DNA from: JAPWJZ01 sp035626855
Lineage (GTDB): Bacteria > Pseudomonadota > Alphaproteobacteria > Micavibrionales > UBA2020
Assembly (NCBI GenBank): GCA_035626855.1
Contig: DASPMW010000007.1
Span: 1-7,683 of the forward strand
Length of the DNA: 7,683 bases
Reading direction: 5' to 3'
Shown here: positions 1 to 6,479 of the stretch, piece after piece
Numbering within the stretch: the stretch's first letter is position 1
Layout of the letters: every line of letters starts with the position of its first letter
Program-made: the position numbers and the translations under genes
The notes under the pieces: generated by a model
Database searches by the model: none
What the model was told of the DNA's origin: nothing
Seen by the model: only the letters and a program-made list of their open reading frames with translations

Positions 1-753
1 AACCTCATTGCGGGCGAAGTGGTGTTCGTTCCTTGCGCCAATCCTGCCGCATGGGAGCAACGCGCCTATTTTTATACCTTCGGCAAGTTCGACTTGTATG
101 ACGGCAAAGATCCCAACACCCATTTCCCCGGGAAACCTGACGGCTCCCTGCACCAGCGCATCGCCCATGCGCTGCAGGGCCTCGCGAAAGACTGCGATCT
201 CGGCCTCGACCTGCATACCGCCCGCAAAAGCCTGCCCTATGTGATATTCACGAAGGAATCCTACGCGCCGATCGTGAAGGAGGTGGGCCTGCCCTACAAC
301 TACCTCGATGACGCGGACCCGTCCGGCTCCTTCGATGCCGGCATGGACCCGCTCGGCATCGACAATCTTTGCATCGAATGCGGCAGCCACGACGAATACG
401 ACGCGGCGAAGACCGAGCAAGTCTTCCAGGGCATTCTGCGGCTGCTCGCCAATTGCGGCATGATCAAAAAAGACCATGCGACCCCCGCCGCAGGCGAGAG
501 CCACTGGTTCCGCAAGGACAAGAAGATACTGACGCGCGAAGCCGGCTTCGTCCGTTATGACGTTTCGCTCGGCACGCCGTTTAAAAAGGGCGATACGCTG
601 TTTACACTGCACCCGTCATCGGAGCTCGGCCGGGAAATGCCGGAAACGGCAGCGGAAGACGGCATCATGTACAAGCACGCGCCGACGCATATCTACCGCC
701 CCGGCGACGAGACGCTGCATTATATTCCCATCGACGCCCTTGTGAAAATCTAG
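1..753 (+). CDS. Succinylglutamate desuccinylase/aspartoacylase-like M14 zinc hydrolase, 5' end missing
   Basis: The frame is open from base 1 to a TAG at 751-753, giving 250 visible residues of a protein that starts outside the window. The family (AspA/AstE branch of M14 carboxypeptidases) hydrolyses amide bonds of N-acylated amino acids or small peptides in the cytoplasm with one zinc ion. Visible hallmarks are a DxNxxFPG motif at 109-132, the third zinc ligand His in a LDLHT motif (codon 214-216), and the likely catalytic Glu in an IECG motif (codon 376-378). The first two zinc ligands (HxxE) should lie upstream. The usual Asn-Arg pair of the FPG motif reads Asn-Thr here (Thr codon 118-120), so the acyl substrate may differ from succinylglutamate or N-acetylaspartate. 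The C-terminal part is the small beta domain typical of the family. The exact substrate is unknown. GTG at 19 is internal, not the start. Confidence 0.85.
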   Translation, partial: NLIAGEVVFVPCANPAAWEQRAYFYTFGKFDLYDGKDPNTHFPGKPDGSLHQRIAHALQGLAKDCDLGLDLHTARKSLPYVIFTKESYAPIVKEVGLPYNYLDDADPSGSFDAGMDPLGIDNLCIECGSHDEYDAAKTEQVFQGILRLLANCGMIKKDHATPAAGESHWFRKDKKILTREAGFVRYDVSLGTPFKKGDTLFTLHPSSELGREMPETAAEDGIMYKHAPTHIYRPGDETLHYIPIDALVKI

Positions 754-2495
754 CGCTTCGGCGCTGCGGCCGCGACGTTGTTGTTGCCTGTGCCGGGCTT
801 CACCGAATGCGCGCGGTATTGCGGGTTTTTCTCGATATACCCTTCCCCGAACGCATCCTTGTAAAGCTGCTCCAGCATCTGGCGCCAGACGGGGTTGAGG
901 GTCGAGACGCCGTTTTCGATGATGAAAGGCGCATCGGCGCCGCTCGCGGTGCCGGTGATGCGGAACAGCTCCGCGCCTGAGGGCGGCGTGTCGCCCTTGG
1001 TCAGGCTGCCGCTGCTGATCTTGACCGAGACGGCGCCGGAGGCAAGATCGACCGGCTTGACGGGTGCGGATTCACCGGCATATTTCCATTCGAAGCCGCC
1101 ATTCGCCTTGCGGTTGACCGAATAAACGCCGGCCGCGAGATCGCGCAGCGCGGGCGTCTTGCCGTCAAAGCTCGCGTCATGCGTCGCAAAGGCCTTGATG
1201 TAGAACGAACCCGGCGATTTCATGTATTGCTGGTGGATCGCCTCCGCATTGTCGCGGAGCGCGGCGAGCAGGTTGATGTTCTCCGGCTTGGAGAAATCGG
1301 CATAATGGGCGAACCAGGCCATGCGGCTCAGGCCCGGCAGGCCGGCGGCTTCCGCATCTGCGCTCATCTGGTCGGTCGGGCCCTGCTGGCGGTCGTTGAT
1401 CTCGTTGATCCAGATCTTGCCGTTGCGGTCGATGATCAGGTCTGCGCCGGCATGGCCGACTTTGCCGGACAGCGCCATTTTCTTGCCCAGCTTGTCGCCG
1501 ATTTCGGTGATCTGGCGGGCGATGTGCTCTTCATAGATGTGGCCGATATTGTTGCCGACGCTGTCGCCGGGCTCGTTCGCGAGCAGGCGGTCGCCCACGA
1601 CCTTCAGGGTCGCGCGGCCCGTGACGGAGAACACGTTGCTGGCGTCGATGCCGGCTGCCGCCGCATGCGCCTCGATCAGCGCGAGGCTGTCGGGGTTGCC
1701 GCGGTCGATGCCGTCCGGCAGGTTGCATTTGGTCACGCCACGGCCCTGTTCCGCCGGCAGGGTGTTGCCGACGAAGAAGGACAGGTTCGCCTCGTTGCCC
1801 TCGACGAAGCGCACGACCTTGAAGGGGATCTTCGATTTCGAGATATGGGCGACGAATTCATCAGCGCTGCCGATGAAGCGGGTCGGCTCGTAATTCTCGA
1901 CGGTCGGCTGCACGACGACCTTGCCGCTCTCGCTCTTCATGCGCTCGTAGATTGCGCGCAGTTCTTTTTCGGGCAGCTTGGCGGAAACCACTTCCGTCGG
2001 GATGACATAGGCCTGCAGTCCTGCCTCTTTCAGGATGTGCATCAGGTTGCCCTTGTTCTCGAAGAACAGGCGGGTGTTCTGCTCGTTGGTCGCGACGATC
2101 TCGGTGTTCAGCTTGCGGTCGGCGATATGCTTCGCCCAGCTTGCGGGCGGGGTGATGAAGGCGAAGATCGCGACCTTCTTGTCTTTCAGCAGCGAGGGCG
2201 GGATAACGCCGGTGATCTGCTCCGACATGCCGGCCGGGAACATGTTGATGTAAGCGGTGGTGTCGAAATCGAGGCCGAACTGCGGCACGTTCTTGAACGA
2301 ATTGCTGCCGATCTTGCCGCCCGCGATCACGGCCTTGCCGCCGACGCGGTTGAATTCCGACAGCAGGCGGCCCTGCGAGGGCGAGTAAGTCGGCATCAGC
2401 ACGGTCACGCCGTCGGCCGCGAATTCCTTGGAAATACGCTCGAATGCCGCATCAAGGGCGGGTTTCAGTTTGTCGAGTTGCTGCAGGAAAGACAT
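750..2495 (-). CDS. ATP-grasp domain protein, 581 residues, substrate unknown
   Basis: This is a long protein with no signal peptide or membrane segment, so probably cytoplasmic. The ATP-grasp core appears to span about residues 140-380. Visible signs are a KVVVQPT strand near 192-198 (possible ATP-binding lysine K192), an FVEGNEANLSFFVG strand near 230-243, and the metal-binding end of the fold with D352 (GADLIID) and E365/N367/R369 (INEINDR). The E-x-N-x-R pattern is the classic Mg-ATP site. Residues 1-130 resemble a pre-ATP-grasp Rossmann-like region. Residues 400-581 match nothing I recognise and end in an Ala/Pro/Asn-rich tail. ATP-grasp enzymes usually join a carboxylate to an amine through an acyl phosphate. 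An AspA/AstE-like hydrolase lies tail to tail with it, a neighbourhood also seen for RimK-like ligases, but the substrate cannot be read from sequence. The ATG start at 2493-2495 is fixed by a strong AAGGAG site. Confidence 0.75.
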   Translation of the reverse strand: MSFLQQLDKLKPALDAAFERISKEFAADGVTVLMPTYSPSQGRLLSEFNRVGGKAVIAGGKIGSNSFKNVPQFGLDFDTTAYINMFPAGMSEQITGVIPPSLLKDKKVAIFAFITPPASWAKHIADRKLNTEIVATNEQNTRLFFENKGNLMHILKEAGLQAYVIPTEVVSAKLPEKELRAIYERMKSESGKVVVQPTVENYEPTRFIGSADEFVAHISKSKIPFKVVRFVEGNEANLSFFVGNTLPAEQGRGVTKCNLPDGIDRGNPDSLALIEAHAAAAGIDASNVFSVTGRATLKVVGDRLLANEPGDSVGNNIGHIYEEHIARQITEIGDKLGKKMALSGKVGHAGADLIIDRNGKIWINEINDRQQGPTDQMSADAEAAGLPGLSRMAWFAHYADFSKPENINLLAALRDNAEAIHQQYMKSPGSFYIKAFATHDASFDGKTPALRDLAAGVYSVNRKANGGFEWKYAGESAPVKPVDLASGAVSVKISSGSLTKGDTPPSGAELFRITGTASGADAPFIIENGVSTLNPVWRQMLEQLYKDAFGEGYIEKNPQYRAHSVKPGTGNNNVAAAAPKR

Positions 2496-2502
2496 GCGCG
2501 GT

Positions 2503-2508
2503 CTCCTT
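2503..2508 (-). promoter_or_regulatory. Ribosome binding site of the ATP-grasp gene
   Basis: AAGGAG on the minus strand lies 7 bases before the ATG at 2495. It is the best Shine-Dalgarno match in the window and fixes the start of the ATP-grasp gene. Confidence 0.8.
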
Positions 2509-2601
2509 CAATCGGCGGTTCAAACAAAAGCAAAACTCTTCGCAGTAAAACCTGGCCGCTTGCGCGAACAGGCGTAGAGCATAAAAGTTCGCCGTTACTT
2601 A

Positions 2602-2625
2602 ACCTGCCTGTCAGGTGTTCACCTG
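2602..2625. repeat. Triple CAGGT half-site inverted repeat
   Basis: ACCTG at 2602-2606, CAGGTG at 2612-2617 and CACCTG at 2620-2625 lie close together. The last two form a 6-bp palindrome around TT, and the first can pair with CAGGT at 2612-2616. The cluster lies about 110-130 bases upstream of the ATP-grasp start. It could be an operator for a dimeric regulator or alternative hairpins in the leader; neither is shown. Confidence 0.4.
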
Positions 2626-2729
2626 GAAGGGCGCCCCCACTGGTCGGGAGCCGCGGGCCATTGGCACGTACGATGAAATACTCTTAAGCGATTCGGCTTT
2701 GGAAATGCAAGAAAAAATCATTGCCATAT

Positions 2730-3158
2730 CTAAATGAGGCCGAGCGCCGCCAGCTCCAGCCGCAATGCTTCCGGCAGGTCATCGAGCCCGGCCACCTCGC
2801 GATCGGGCGGCGCGTCCTTCGGATCGAGGTAGCGCCAGCCCTGAAAAGCGCGGCGCTGGCGCCACTGTACAGGGATCATTTTGCGGTCATGAACGAGGCC
2901 GCAATGCGGCACGCCTTGCTTTTTCATGGGGCGCAGCTCGACCAGCCGCTGGCGCGCGACGATCCAGCCCTTGATGACCCAATAGATCGAGCCGCCGTCG
3001 AGCACATCTTCGGCGCGTTTCGGCATCTGGCGCGTGATGTGGATGAGTTCGGGCGTTTTACCCTTCGCCTTCATGTCCTTCAGGCGGGATTTCTGCCAGG
3101 CGGCAAGATCCTCCATGCTTTCGGAGCCGACGGACAGCTTGATGATATGCAGCGGCAC
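2730..3158 (-). CDS. DUF1489 family protein
   Basis: This 142-residue protein has the usual length and opening of the DUF1489 family (MPLHIIKL...VEDLAxWQ type start, here GSESMEDLAAWQ), with a central IYWVIKGWIVARQ stretch and a HCGLVHDRK stretch. I know the family mainly from Alphaproteobacteria, and no biochemical role is established. It is rich in Lys, Arg and Trp, has no signal peptide or membrane segment, and is probably cytoplasmic. The start is a GTG at 3156-3158, supported by an AGGGAGG site five bases upstream; no in-frame ATG upstream fits better. It lies on the same strand as the ATP-grasp gene 234 bases downstream, too far to assume one operon, and is divergent from yjdM. Confidence 0.85.
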   Translation of the reverse strand: MPLHIIKLSVGSESMEDLAAWQKSRLKDMKAKGKTPELIHITRQMPKRAEDVLDGGSIYWVIKGWIVARQRLVELRPMKKQGVPHCGLVHDRKMIPVQWRQRRAFQGWRYLDPKDAPPDREVAGLDDLPEALRLELAALGLI

Positions 3159-3163
3159 CCCGG

Positions 3164-3170
3164 CCTCCCT
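3164..3170 (-). promoter_or_regulatory. Ribosome binding site of the DUF1489 gene
   Basis: AGGGAGG on minus ends five bases before GTG at 3158. It decides for the GTG start of the DUF1489 gene. Confidence 0.65.
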
Positions 3171-3174
3171 GCCC

Positions 3175-3202
3175 TAGACAATTTCCTGAAGAACTTTATA
3201 GT
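3175..3202 (+). promoter_or_regulatory. Putative sigma70-type promoter of yjdM
   Basis: TAGACA (3175-3180) and TATAGT (3197-3202) are separated by 16 bases, each differing from the TTGACA/TATAAT consensus at one position. Transcription would begin near 3209, giving a leader of roughly 73 bases that contains the inverted repeat at 3233-3252. The site faces yjdM and sits just outside the DUF1489 ribosome site, so the DUF1489 promoter must overlap or lie beyond it. Confidence 0.55.
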
Positions 3203-3232
3203 CCGCCCCGGTGTGATACACAGCCCTTTTTG

Positions 3233-3252
3233 GCAAAATAACGGTATTTTGC
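3233..3252. repeat. Perfect 8-bp inverted repeat in the yjdM leader
   Basis: GCAAAATA (3233-3240), loop ACGG, TATTTTGC (3245-3252). CCCT at 3224-3227 can further pair with AGGG at 3253-3256 past a five-base bulge. It lies between the putative promoter and the yjdM start, in the spacer shared with the divergent DUF1489 gene. It may be an operator for a dimeric repressor or an RNA hairpin. There is no T-run after it, so it is not a standard terminator for the + strand. Confidence 0.6.
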
Positions 3253-3281
3253 AGGGCGCGGACGCCGATGGAACCTGAAAA

Positions 3282-3632
3282 ATGAGCGACCTGCCCCATT
3301 GCCCAAAATGCCAGTCTGTTTTCACCTATGAAGACCGGGGCCTGTTCAACTGCCCGGAATGCGGCAATGAATGGTCGGCGAACCAGCCTACCGCGGAGGG
3401 CGCGGAGGCTGGCCTCGTGGTGCAGGACGCAAACGGCACGATCCTGCAGGACGGGGACACCGTCACCATCATCAAGGACCTGAAGGCGCGCAATTCCTCC
3501 GACGTCGTCAAGGTCGGTACGAAGGTCAAGAATATCCGTCTGGTCGAGGGCGATCACAATATCGACTGCAAGGTGCCCGGCATCGGCCCGATGGGGCTGA
3601 AATCGGAATATGTGCGCAAGGTGACCGAGTAA
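3282..3632 (+). CDS. yjdM: PhnA/YjdM family zinc-ribbon protein
   Basis: This 116-residue protein is strongly similar to E. coli YjdM (formerly PhnA, about 111 residues). The N-terminal zinc ribbon has cysteines C7, C10, C24 and C27 (PHCPKC and NCPECGNEW). The PhnA domain follows from about residue 45, with near-identical stretches such as TVTIIKDLK and KVGTKVKNIRLVEGDHNIDCK. Despite the old name, the E. coli protein is not part of the C-P lyase machinery and its role is unclear; do not read phosphonate breakdown into it. It is probably a small cytoplasmic metal-binding protein. The ATG at 3282 has only a weak GGA upstream (3270-3272), but the start matches the family. The gene is divergent from the DUF1489 gene and ends 3 bases from the stop of the SRPBCC gene. 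An upstream promoter and inverted repeat suggest regulation. Confidence 0.93.
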   Translation: MSDLPHCPKCQSVFTYEDRGLFNCPECGNEWSANQPTAEGAEAGLVVQDANGTILQDGDTVTIIKDLKARNSSDVVKVGTKVKNIRLVEGDHNIDCKVPGIGPMGLKSEYVRKVTE

Positions 3633-3639
3633 CGGTTAC
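3629..3639. repeat. 11-base palindrome across two convergent stops
   Basis: GTAAC-G-GTTAC covers the TAA of yjdM (3630-3632) and the TAA of the SRPBCC gene (3636-3638, minus). It is too short and has no T-run, so it is not a normal terminator. It may simply result from two TAA stops facing each other. Confidence 0.35.
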
Positions 3640-4094
3640 GACGAAACCCCGTCATCCGGAATATGCGGCTCGACCAGATTTTTCAGGTTGAGCAGCGATT
3701 CCTGCCAGCCGAGATAGCATGCAGCGGCGGGAATGGCATCCGGAATGCCGGCCTGGACGACTGTCAGCTCGGCGCCGACCAGCGCTTGCTCGATCGTTAC
3801 TGTCACCTCGATTTCGCCCGGCATGTTCGGATCGTCGAATTTGTCGGTGTAGCGGAGCAGCTTGTTGGGCACCAGTTCCTTGTATTCACCGCCGAAGGAA
3901 TGGCTTTTGCCGGTCGTGAAGTTGGTGAACGACATTTTATAAGTGCCGCCGACTTTCGCCTCGGCGTGATGGACGGTGCAGGTAAAGCCGTTCGGCGGCA
4001 ACCATTTCGCCATCGCATCGCGGTCGAGAAAGGCGCGATAGAGTTTTTCCGGCGTTGTGGTCAGGACACGATGCAATTTGACGGTGCTCGGCAT
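3636..4094 (-). CDS. SRPBCC family protein (AHSA1-like)
   Basis: This 152-residue protein is one START/SRPBCC-fold domain of the activator-of-Hsp90-ATPase (AHSA1) type, which forms a deep hydrophobic ligand pocket. Family marks in order: VLTTTPEKLYRAF with W31 in the first helix region (about 10-31), GGTYKMSF (49-56), FGGEYKELVPNKLLRYTDKF (67-86), and a C-terminal helix with GWQESLLNLKNLV (129-141). Bacterial members seldom act on Hsp90; most have no known ligand. It has no signal peptide and is cytoplasmic. The frame stays open 18 codons further to 4148, but ATG at 4092-4094 is preferred: a GGGGAG site lies 6 bases upstream, the family begins at about this point, and the putative promoter at 4120-4128 would start transcription downstream of the longer start. 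It is tail to tail with yjdM and divergent from the peptidase gene. Confidence 0.88.
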   Translation of the reverse strand: MPSTVKLHRVLTTTPEKLYRAFLDRDAMAKWLPPNGFTCTVHHAEAKVGGTYKMSFTNFTTGKSHSFGGEYKELVPNKLLRYTDKFDDPNMPGEIEVTVTIEQALVGAELTVVQAGIPDAIPAAACYLGWQESLLNLKNLVEPHIPDDGVSS

Positions 4095-4100
4095 TTTGGG

Positions 4101-4106
4101 CTCCCC
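4101..4106 (-). promoter_or_regulatory. Ribosome binding site of the SRPBCC gene
   Basis: GGGGAG on minus lies 6 bases before ATG at 4094 and supports the shorter start over the upstream in-frame start at 4148. Confidence 0.6.
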
Positions 4107-4119
4107 TATTAGGCCTTTC

Positions 4120-4128
4120 ACTATATCA
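4120..4128 (-). promoter_or_regulatory. Extended -10 promoter of the SRPBCC gene
   Basis: On minus the sequence TGATATAGT fits the extended -10 form TGnTATAAT with one mismatch. The -35 at the right distance (GTGAAT) is poor, as is common for extended -10 promoters. Transcription would begin near 4113, leaving a leader of about 18 bases. Confidence 0.4.
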
Positions 4129-4148
4129 TCGGTCATGCCCAAATTCAC

Positions 4149-4256
4149 GGCTTTTAAGTCATTGTTATTAAATGAAAATAATGCATTGTATTATTATTGA
4201 AATTAACCCAGGAATCCTGTATTAAGTAAAATACATAAAAACAAGCAATTTGAGGT
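4149..4256. other. A+T-rich divergent spacer
   Basis: Bases 4151-4250 contain about 22% G+C, against roughly 60% around them. The stretch holds a near-repeat of CATTGT(T)ATTA (4160-4170 and 4184-4193), the palindrome AATGCATT (4180-4187) and an inverted repeat AATAAT/ATTATT (4177-4195). It lies beyond the SRPBCC promoter and overlaps the putative peptidase promoter. Such stretches can be UP elements or sites for nucleoid proteins, but no specific binder can be named. Confidence 0.55.
4197..4225 (+). promoter_or_regulatory. Putative promoter of the prolyl oligopeptidase gene
   Basis: TTGAAA (4197-4202) and TATTAA (4220-4225) are 17 bases apart (5/6 and 4/6 matches). An overlapping alternative is TTAACC (4203-4208) with TAAAAT (4227-4232), 18 bases apart. 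Either would start transcription about 25-35 bases before the gene. In such A+T-rich sequence chance matches are common. Confidence 0.4.
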
Positions 4257-4262
4257 GTGGTC

Positions 4263-6476
4263 ATGAAGGACAATAAGCGGGCTAGGAAAGATTTTACCTC
4301 GGCCAAGGAAAAGACGGCTGCAAACGTCCCTGCCCCTCTCGTCTACACCATCTCGGACGAAAAGAAGGCGAAGGCCCTCAACCCGCCCGTCGATAACAGC
4401 GTCGTCGAGGAAAAGCACGGCTACAAAATTTCCGACCCGTTCCGCCCGCTGGAACATCTCGACTCTGCCGAAACCAATGCCTGGGTCGATGCGCAGAACC
4501 TCAACTTCGCGACTTATATATCGGCGCAAAAGGAAACGATCGCGCAGACAACCGCGTTTCTTGAAGACGCGATGAATTACGCGCGCGAAAGCCTGCCGAG
4601 CCGCCACGGCGCGAAATATTTCAGCACGCTGCAGGACGGCCTCGCGCCGCAGCCGGTCTACCAGGTGCGCGACAGCGCGGATGGACCCGCCCGCACGCTG
4701 TTCGACCCGAATACGCTGTCTGCGGACGGCACCGCCTCCCTCTCCGGCACCTTCCCGAGCCCAGACGGCAAGCTGGTCGCCTATCTTATTTCGCAGGCGG
4801 GCAGCGACATGCAGGTCATGCGCATCCGCGATGTCGATACCGGCCAGGACCTGCCTGACGTTATCGAGGGCGCGCGCTTTGCCGAAGTATTGTGGGACAA
4901 GGACAGCAATGCCGGCTTTCAATATACCTACCCCGTGACACCCGGCGCCTGGGGCCGCAAGGCGATGCATCATACGCTGGGCGAACCGGCCGAGAACGAC
5001 AAGCTCGTCTTCGAGAAAAAAGGCGACGCGCCCTGGGCGGAGCCGTTCCGCATGCGCGAGGGGATCCATGACTGGATTTCAACCGGTCTTGGTTTCGACC
5101 GCAATAATGGCATCCATTACCGCCCGCGCGGCAGCGACGGGCCGTTCACCACGCTGCAGGAATCCGGGCAGTACCAGCTTCACCCGGTCGCGGAATTCGA
5201 AAATGGCGACATTCTCGCCCTCACCAGCAAGGACGCGTCGCGCGGCCGCCTCGTACGCTTTAACCTCGCCGACCCCGCGCCGGAAAAATGGCAGGACGTT
5301 ATCCCTGAGCATAAACAGGACCGCCTGAACGACGTCTTTTGGCATCAGGGAAAACTGTTCGGCTTTTACAACCACGATACCGCCGACCAGATCAGCGTAT
5401 TCGACGTGACCGGACAGCACCTGCACGACGTTCCCCTGCCGCCGCAGAGCGTCGCCGGCTTCGCGCGCGTCAACCCGGAAGACACCGCCTTCCTCCTGAA
5501 AATTTCCAGCTTCACGACGCCAGGCGATACCTATAACTACGACATCGCCGCCAATACACTGACGCGCGTGAAGAAGAGCGACGCGAAATACGACCTCGAC
5601 GGCTGTATCGTGGAACGCATGTCCGCCGTTTCGAAAGACGGCACGGTAATCCCGATGACCGTCATCCGCCAGCCGGGCACGCAGCTCGACGGCACGGCGG
5701 CGCTGAAACTGTATGGCTACGGCGCGTCGAATTCCTCGCTTGGCCCCGGCTTCAGCACGACGGTGATGGACTGGGTCCGCAAGGGCGGCATCTATGTGCA
5801 GGCCAATATCCGGGGCGGCGGCGAATATGGCGCCGACTGGTACGACAACGGCCGCCAGCTGAACAAGAAAAACGTCTTCGATGATTTCATCGCGCTTGCC
5901 GAAAAGCTCATTGAAAAGAAATACACCTCGCCTGAGCGCCTCGTGATCGAGGGTGGCAGCGCGGGCGGGCTGCTGACCGCAACCGTCATGACCATGCGCC
6001 CTGAACTGTTCGGCGCCGTGATCAGCGCGGTGCCGGTAACCGATGTTATCCGCCTGCACAAGACGCGCGGCGGCCAGGCAATCCCAGAATACGGCGACCC
6101 CGAGATCAAGCAGGATTTCGAGGCGATCCGCGCCTATTCGCCCTATCACAATGTGAAGCCCGGAACGAAGTACCCGCCGCATGTCTTCAAGACCGGCGAT
6201 CACGACAACCGCGTGCCGCCGCTGCATGCCTACAAGATGGCGGCGCTGTTGCAGGCGCAATCGTCGCCCGATACTGTGTCGCTGCTGCGCGTGAACCGCA
6301 AGGCAGGCCACGGCGGCGGCAAGCCCACGAAAATGGTCATCCAGGAATATGCCGAAACCTCGGCCTTTGTTGAAAGCGCGATCGGCCCGATCAACCAGCA
6401 ATCCTATAAGGCGACGCTGGCAGCGGAACAGGCGCGCGAACAGGGCCGGAAAAAGCCGCCAGCGCCCGGGGCATAA
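4263..6476 (+). CDS. Prolyl oligopeptidase family serine peptidase (S9A)
   Basis: This 737-residue protein has the size of S9A prolyl oligopeptidases, which cut short peptides after proline. The N-terminal family segment DPFRPLEHLD...AWVDAQN begins near residue 58. A seven-bladed propeller-like region follows to about 440, and the alpha/beta hydrolase domain fills about 445-720. The catalytic triad is complete: S566 (GGSAGG), D648 with substrate-binding R650 (GDHDNRVPPLH), and H683 (AGHGGGK). Y484/Y486 (YGYG) include the likely oxyanion tyrosine. There is no signal peptide; the N-terminus is charged (MKDNKRARKDF) and forms a 45-55 residue extension, so the enzyme should be cytoplasmic. ATG 4263 is preferred over GTG 4257 because GAGG at 4252-4255 is then 7 bases away. 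The gene ends 3 bases from the stop of the convergent transglutaminase-like gene. Exact peptide substrates are unknown. Confidence 0.93.
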   Translation: MKDNKRARKDFTSAKEKTAANVPAPLVYTISDEKKAKALNPPVDNSVVEEKHGYKISDPFRPLEHLDSAETNAWVDAQNLNFATYISAQKETIAQTTAFLEDAMNYARESLPSRHGAKYFSTLQDGLAPQPVYQVRDSADGPARTLFDPNTLSADGTASLSGTFPSPDGKLVAYLISQAGSDMQVMRIRDVDTGQDLPDVIEGARFAEVLWDKDSNAGFQYTYPVTPGAWGRKAMHHTLGEPAENDKLVFEKKGDAPWAEPFRMREGIHDWISTGLGFDRNNGIHYRPRGSDGPFTTLQESGQYQLHPVAEFENGDILALTSKDASRGRLVRFNLADPAPEKWQDVIPEHKQDRLNDVFWHQGKLFGFYNHDTADQISVFDVTGQHLHDVPLPPQSVAGFARVNPEDTAFLLKISSFTTPGDTYNYDIAANTLTRVKKSDAKYDLDGCIVERMSAVSKDGTVIPMTVIRQPGTQLDGTAALKLYGYGASNSSLGPGFSTTVMDWVRKGGIYVQANIRGGGEYGADWYDNGRQLNKKNVFDDFIALAEKLIEKKYTSPERLVIEGGSAGGLLTATVMTMRPELFGAVISAVPVTDVIRLHKTRGGQAIPEYGDPEIKQDFEAIRAYSPYHNVKPGTKYPPHVFKTGDHDNRVPPLHAYKMAALLQAQSSPDTVSLLRVNRKAGHGGGKPTKMVIQEYAETSAFVESAIGPINQQSYKATLAAEQAREQGRKKPPAPGA

Positions 6477-6479
6477 CCG

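Larger units (their letters stand above)
2496..2729. other. 234-base spacer with short inverted repeats, no gene recognised
   Basis: This spacer separates the end of the DUF1489 gene from the start of the ATP-grasp gene, both on minus, so it should hold the latter's promoter and 5' leader. A possible -10 (TATGCT, minus, 2578-2583) has no convincing -35. Inverted repeats occur at 2564-2592 (GCGAAC/GTTCGC, 17-base loop) and 2602-2625. A run of six T on minus at 2712-2717 follows the DUF1489 stop but has no G+C-rich stem, so it is not a convincing terminator. I tried to fold a tRNA here and found no acceptor or T-arm. Confidence 0.5.

Noticed and set aside
2661..2677. Possible sigma54 promoter starting TTGGCACG
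   Set aside because: The -24 half is good, but the essential GC of the -12 element is missing, and it points into the end of a gene on the opposite strand.
1179..2687. Open frame of 502 codons on plus, opposite the ATP-grasp gene
   Set aside because: It lies antisense to a protein with clear ATP-grasp motifs and a strong ribosome site. Its translation is rich in Arg, Asp and Val with no recognisable motif, as expected for the mirror frame of a G+C-rich gene.
2520..2720. tRNA or other structured RNA gene in the spacer
   Set aside because: GGTTCAAAC at 2516-2524 looks like a T-loop, but no flanking stems or anticodon arm can be formed, and no known RNA family is recognisable.
2721..3278. Open frame of 185 codons on plus, opposite the DUF1489 gene
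   Set aside because: It fully covers the DUF1489 gene and the divergent spacer on the other strand and has no family match.
4095..4148. Longer N-terminus for the SRPBCC protein (start at 4148)
   Set aside because: The extra 18 residues contain the putative promoter and ribosome site of the shorter form and are not part of the usual domain.
4203..5069. Open frame of 288 codons on minus
   Set aside because: It is antisense to the N-terminal part of the peptidase, and its start region consists of the A+T-rich promoter spacer read the wrong way.
5079..6401. Open frame of 440 codons on minus, opposite the prolyl oligopeptidase
   Set aside because: The plus strand encodes the complete S9 catalytic domain here. 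The antisense product matches no family and has no ribosome site.
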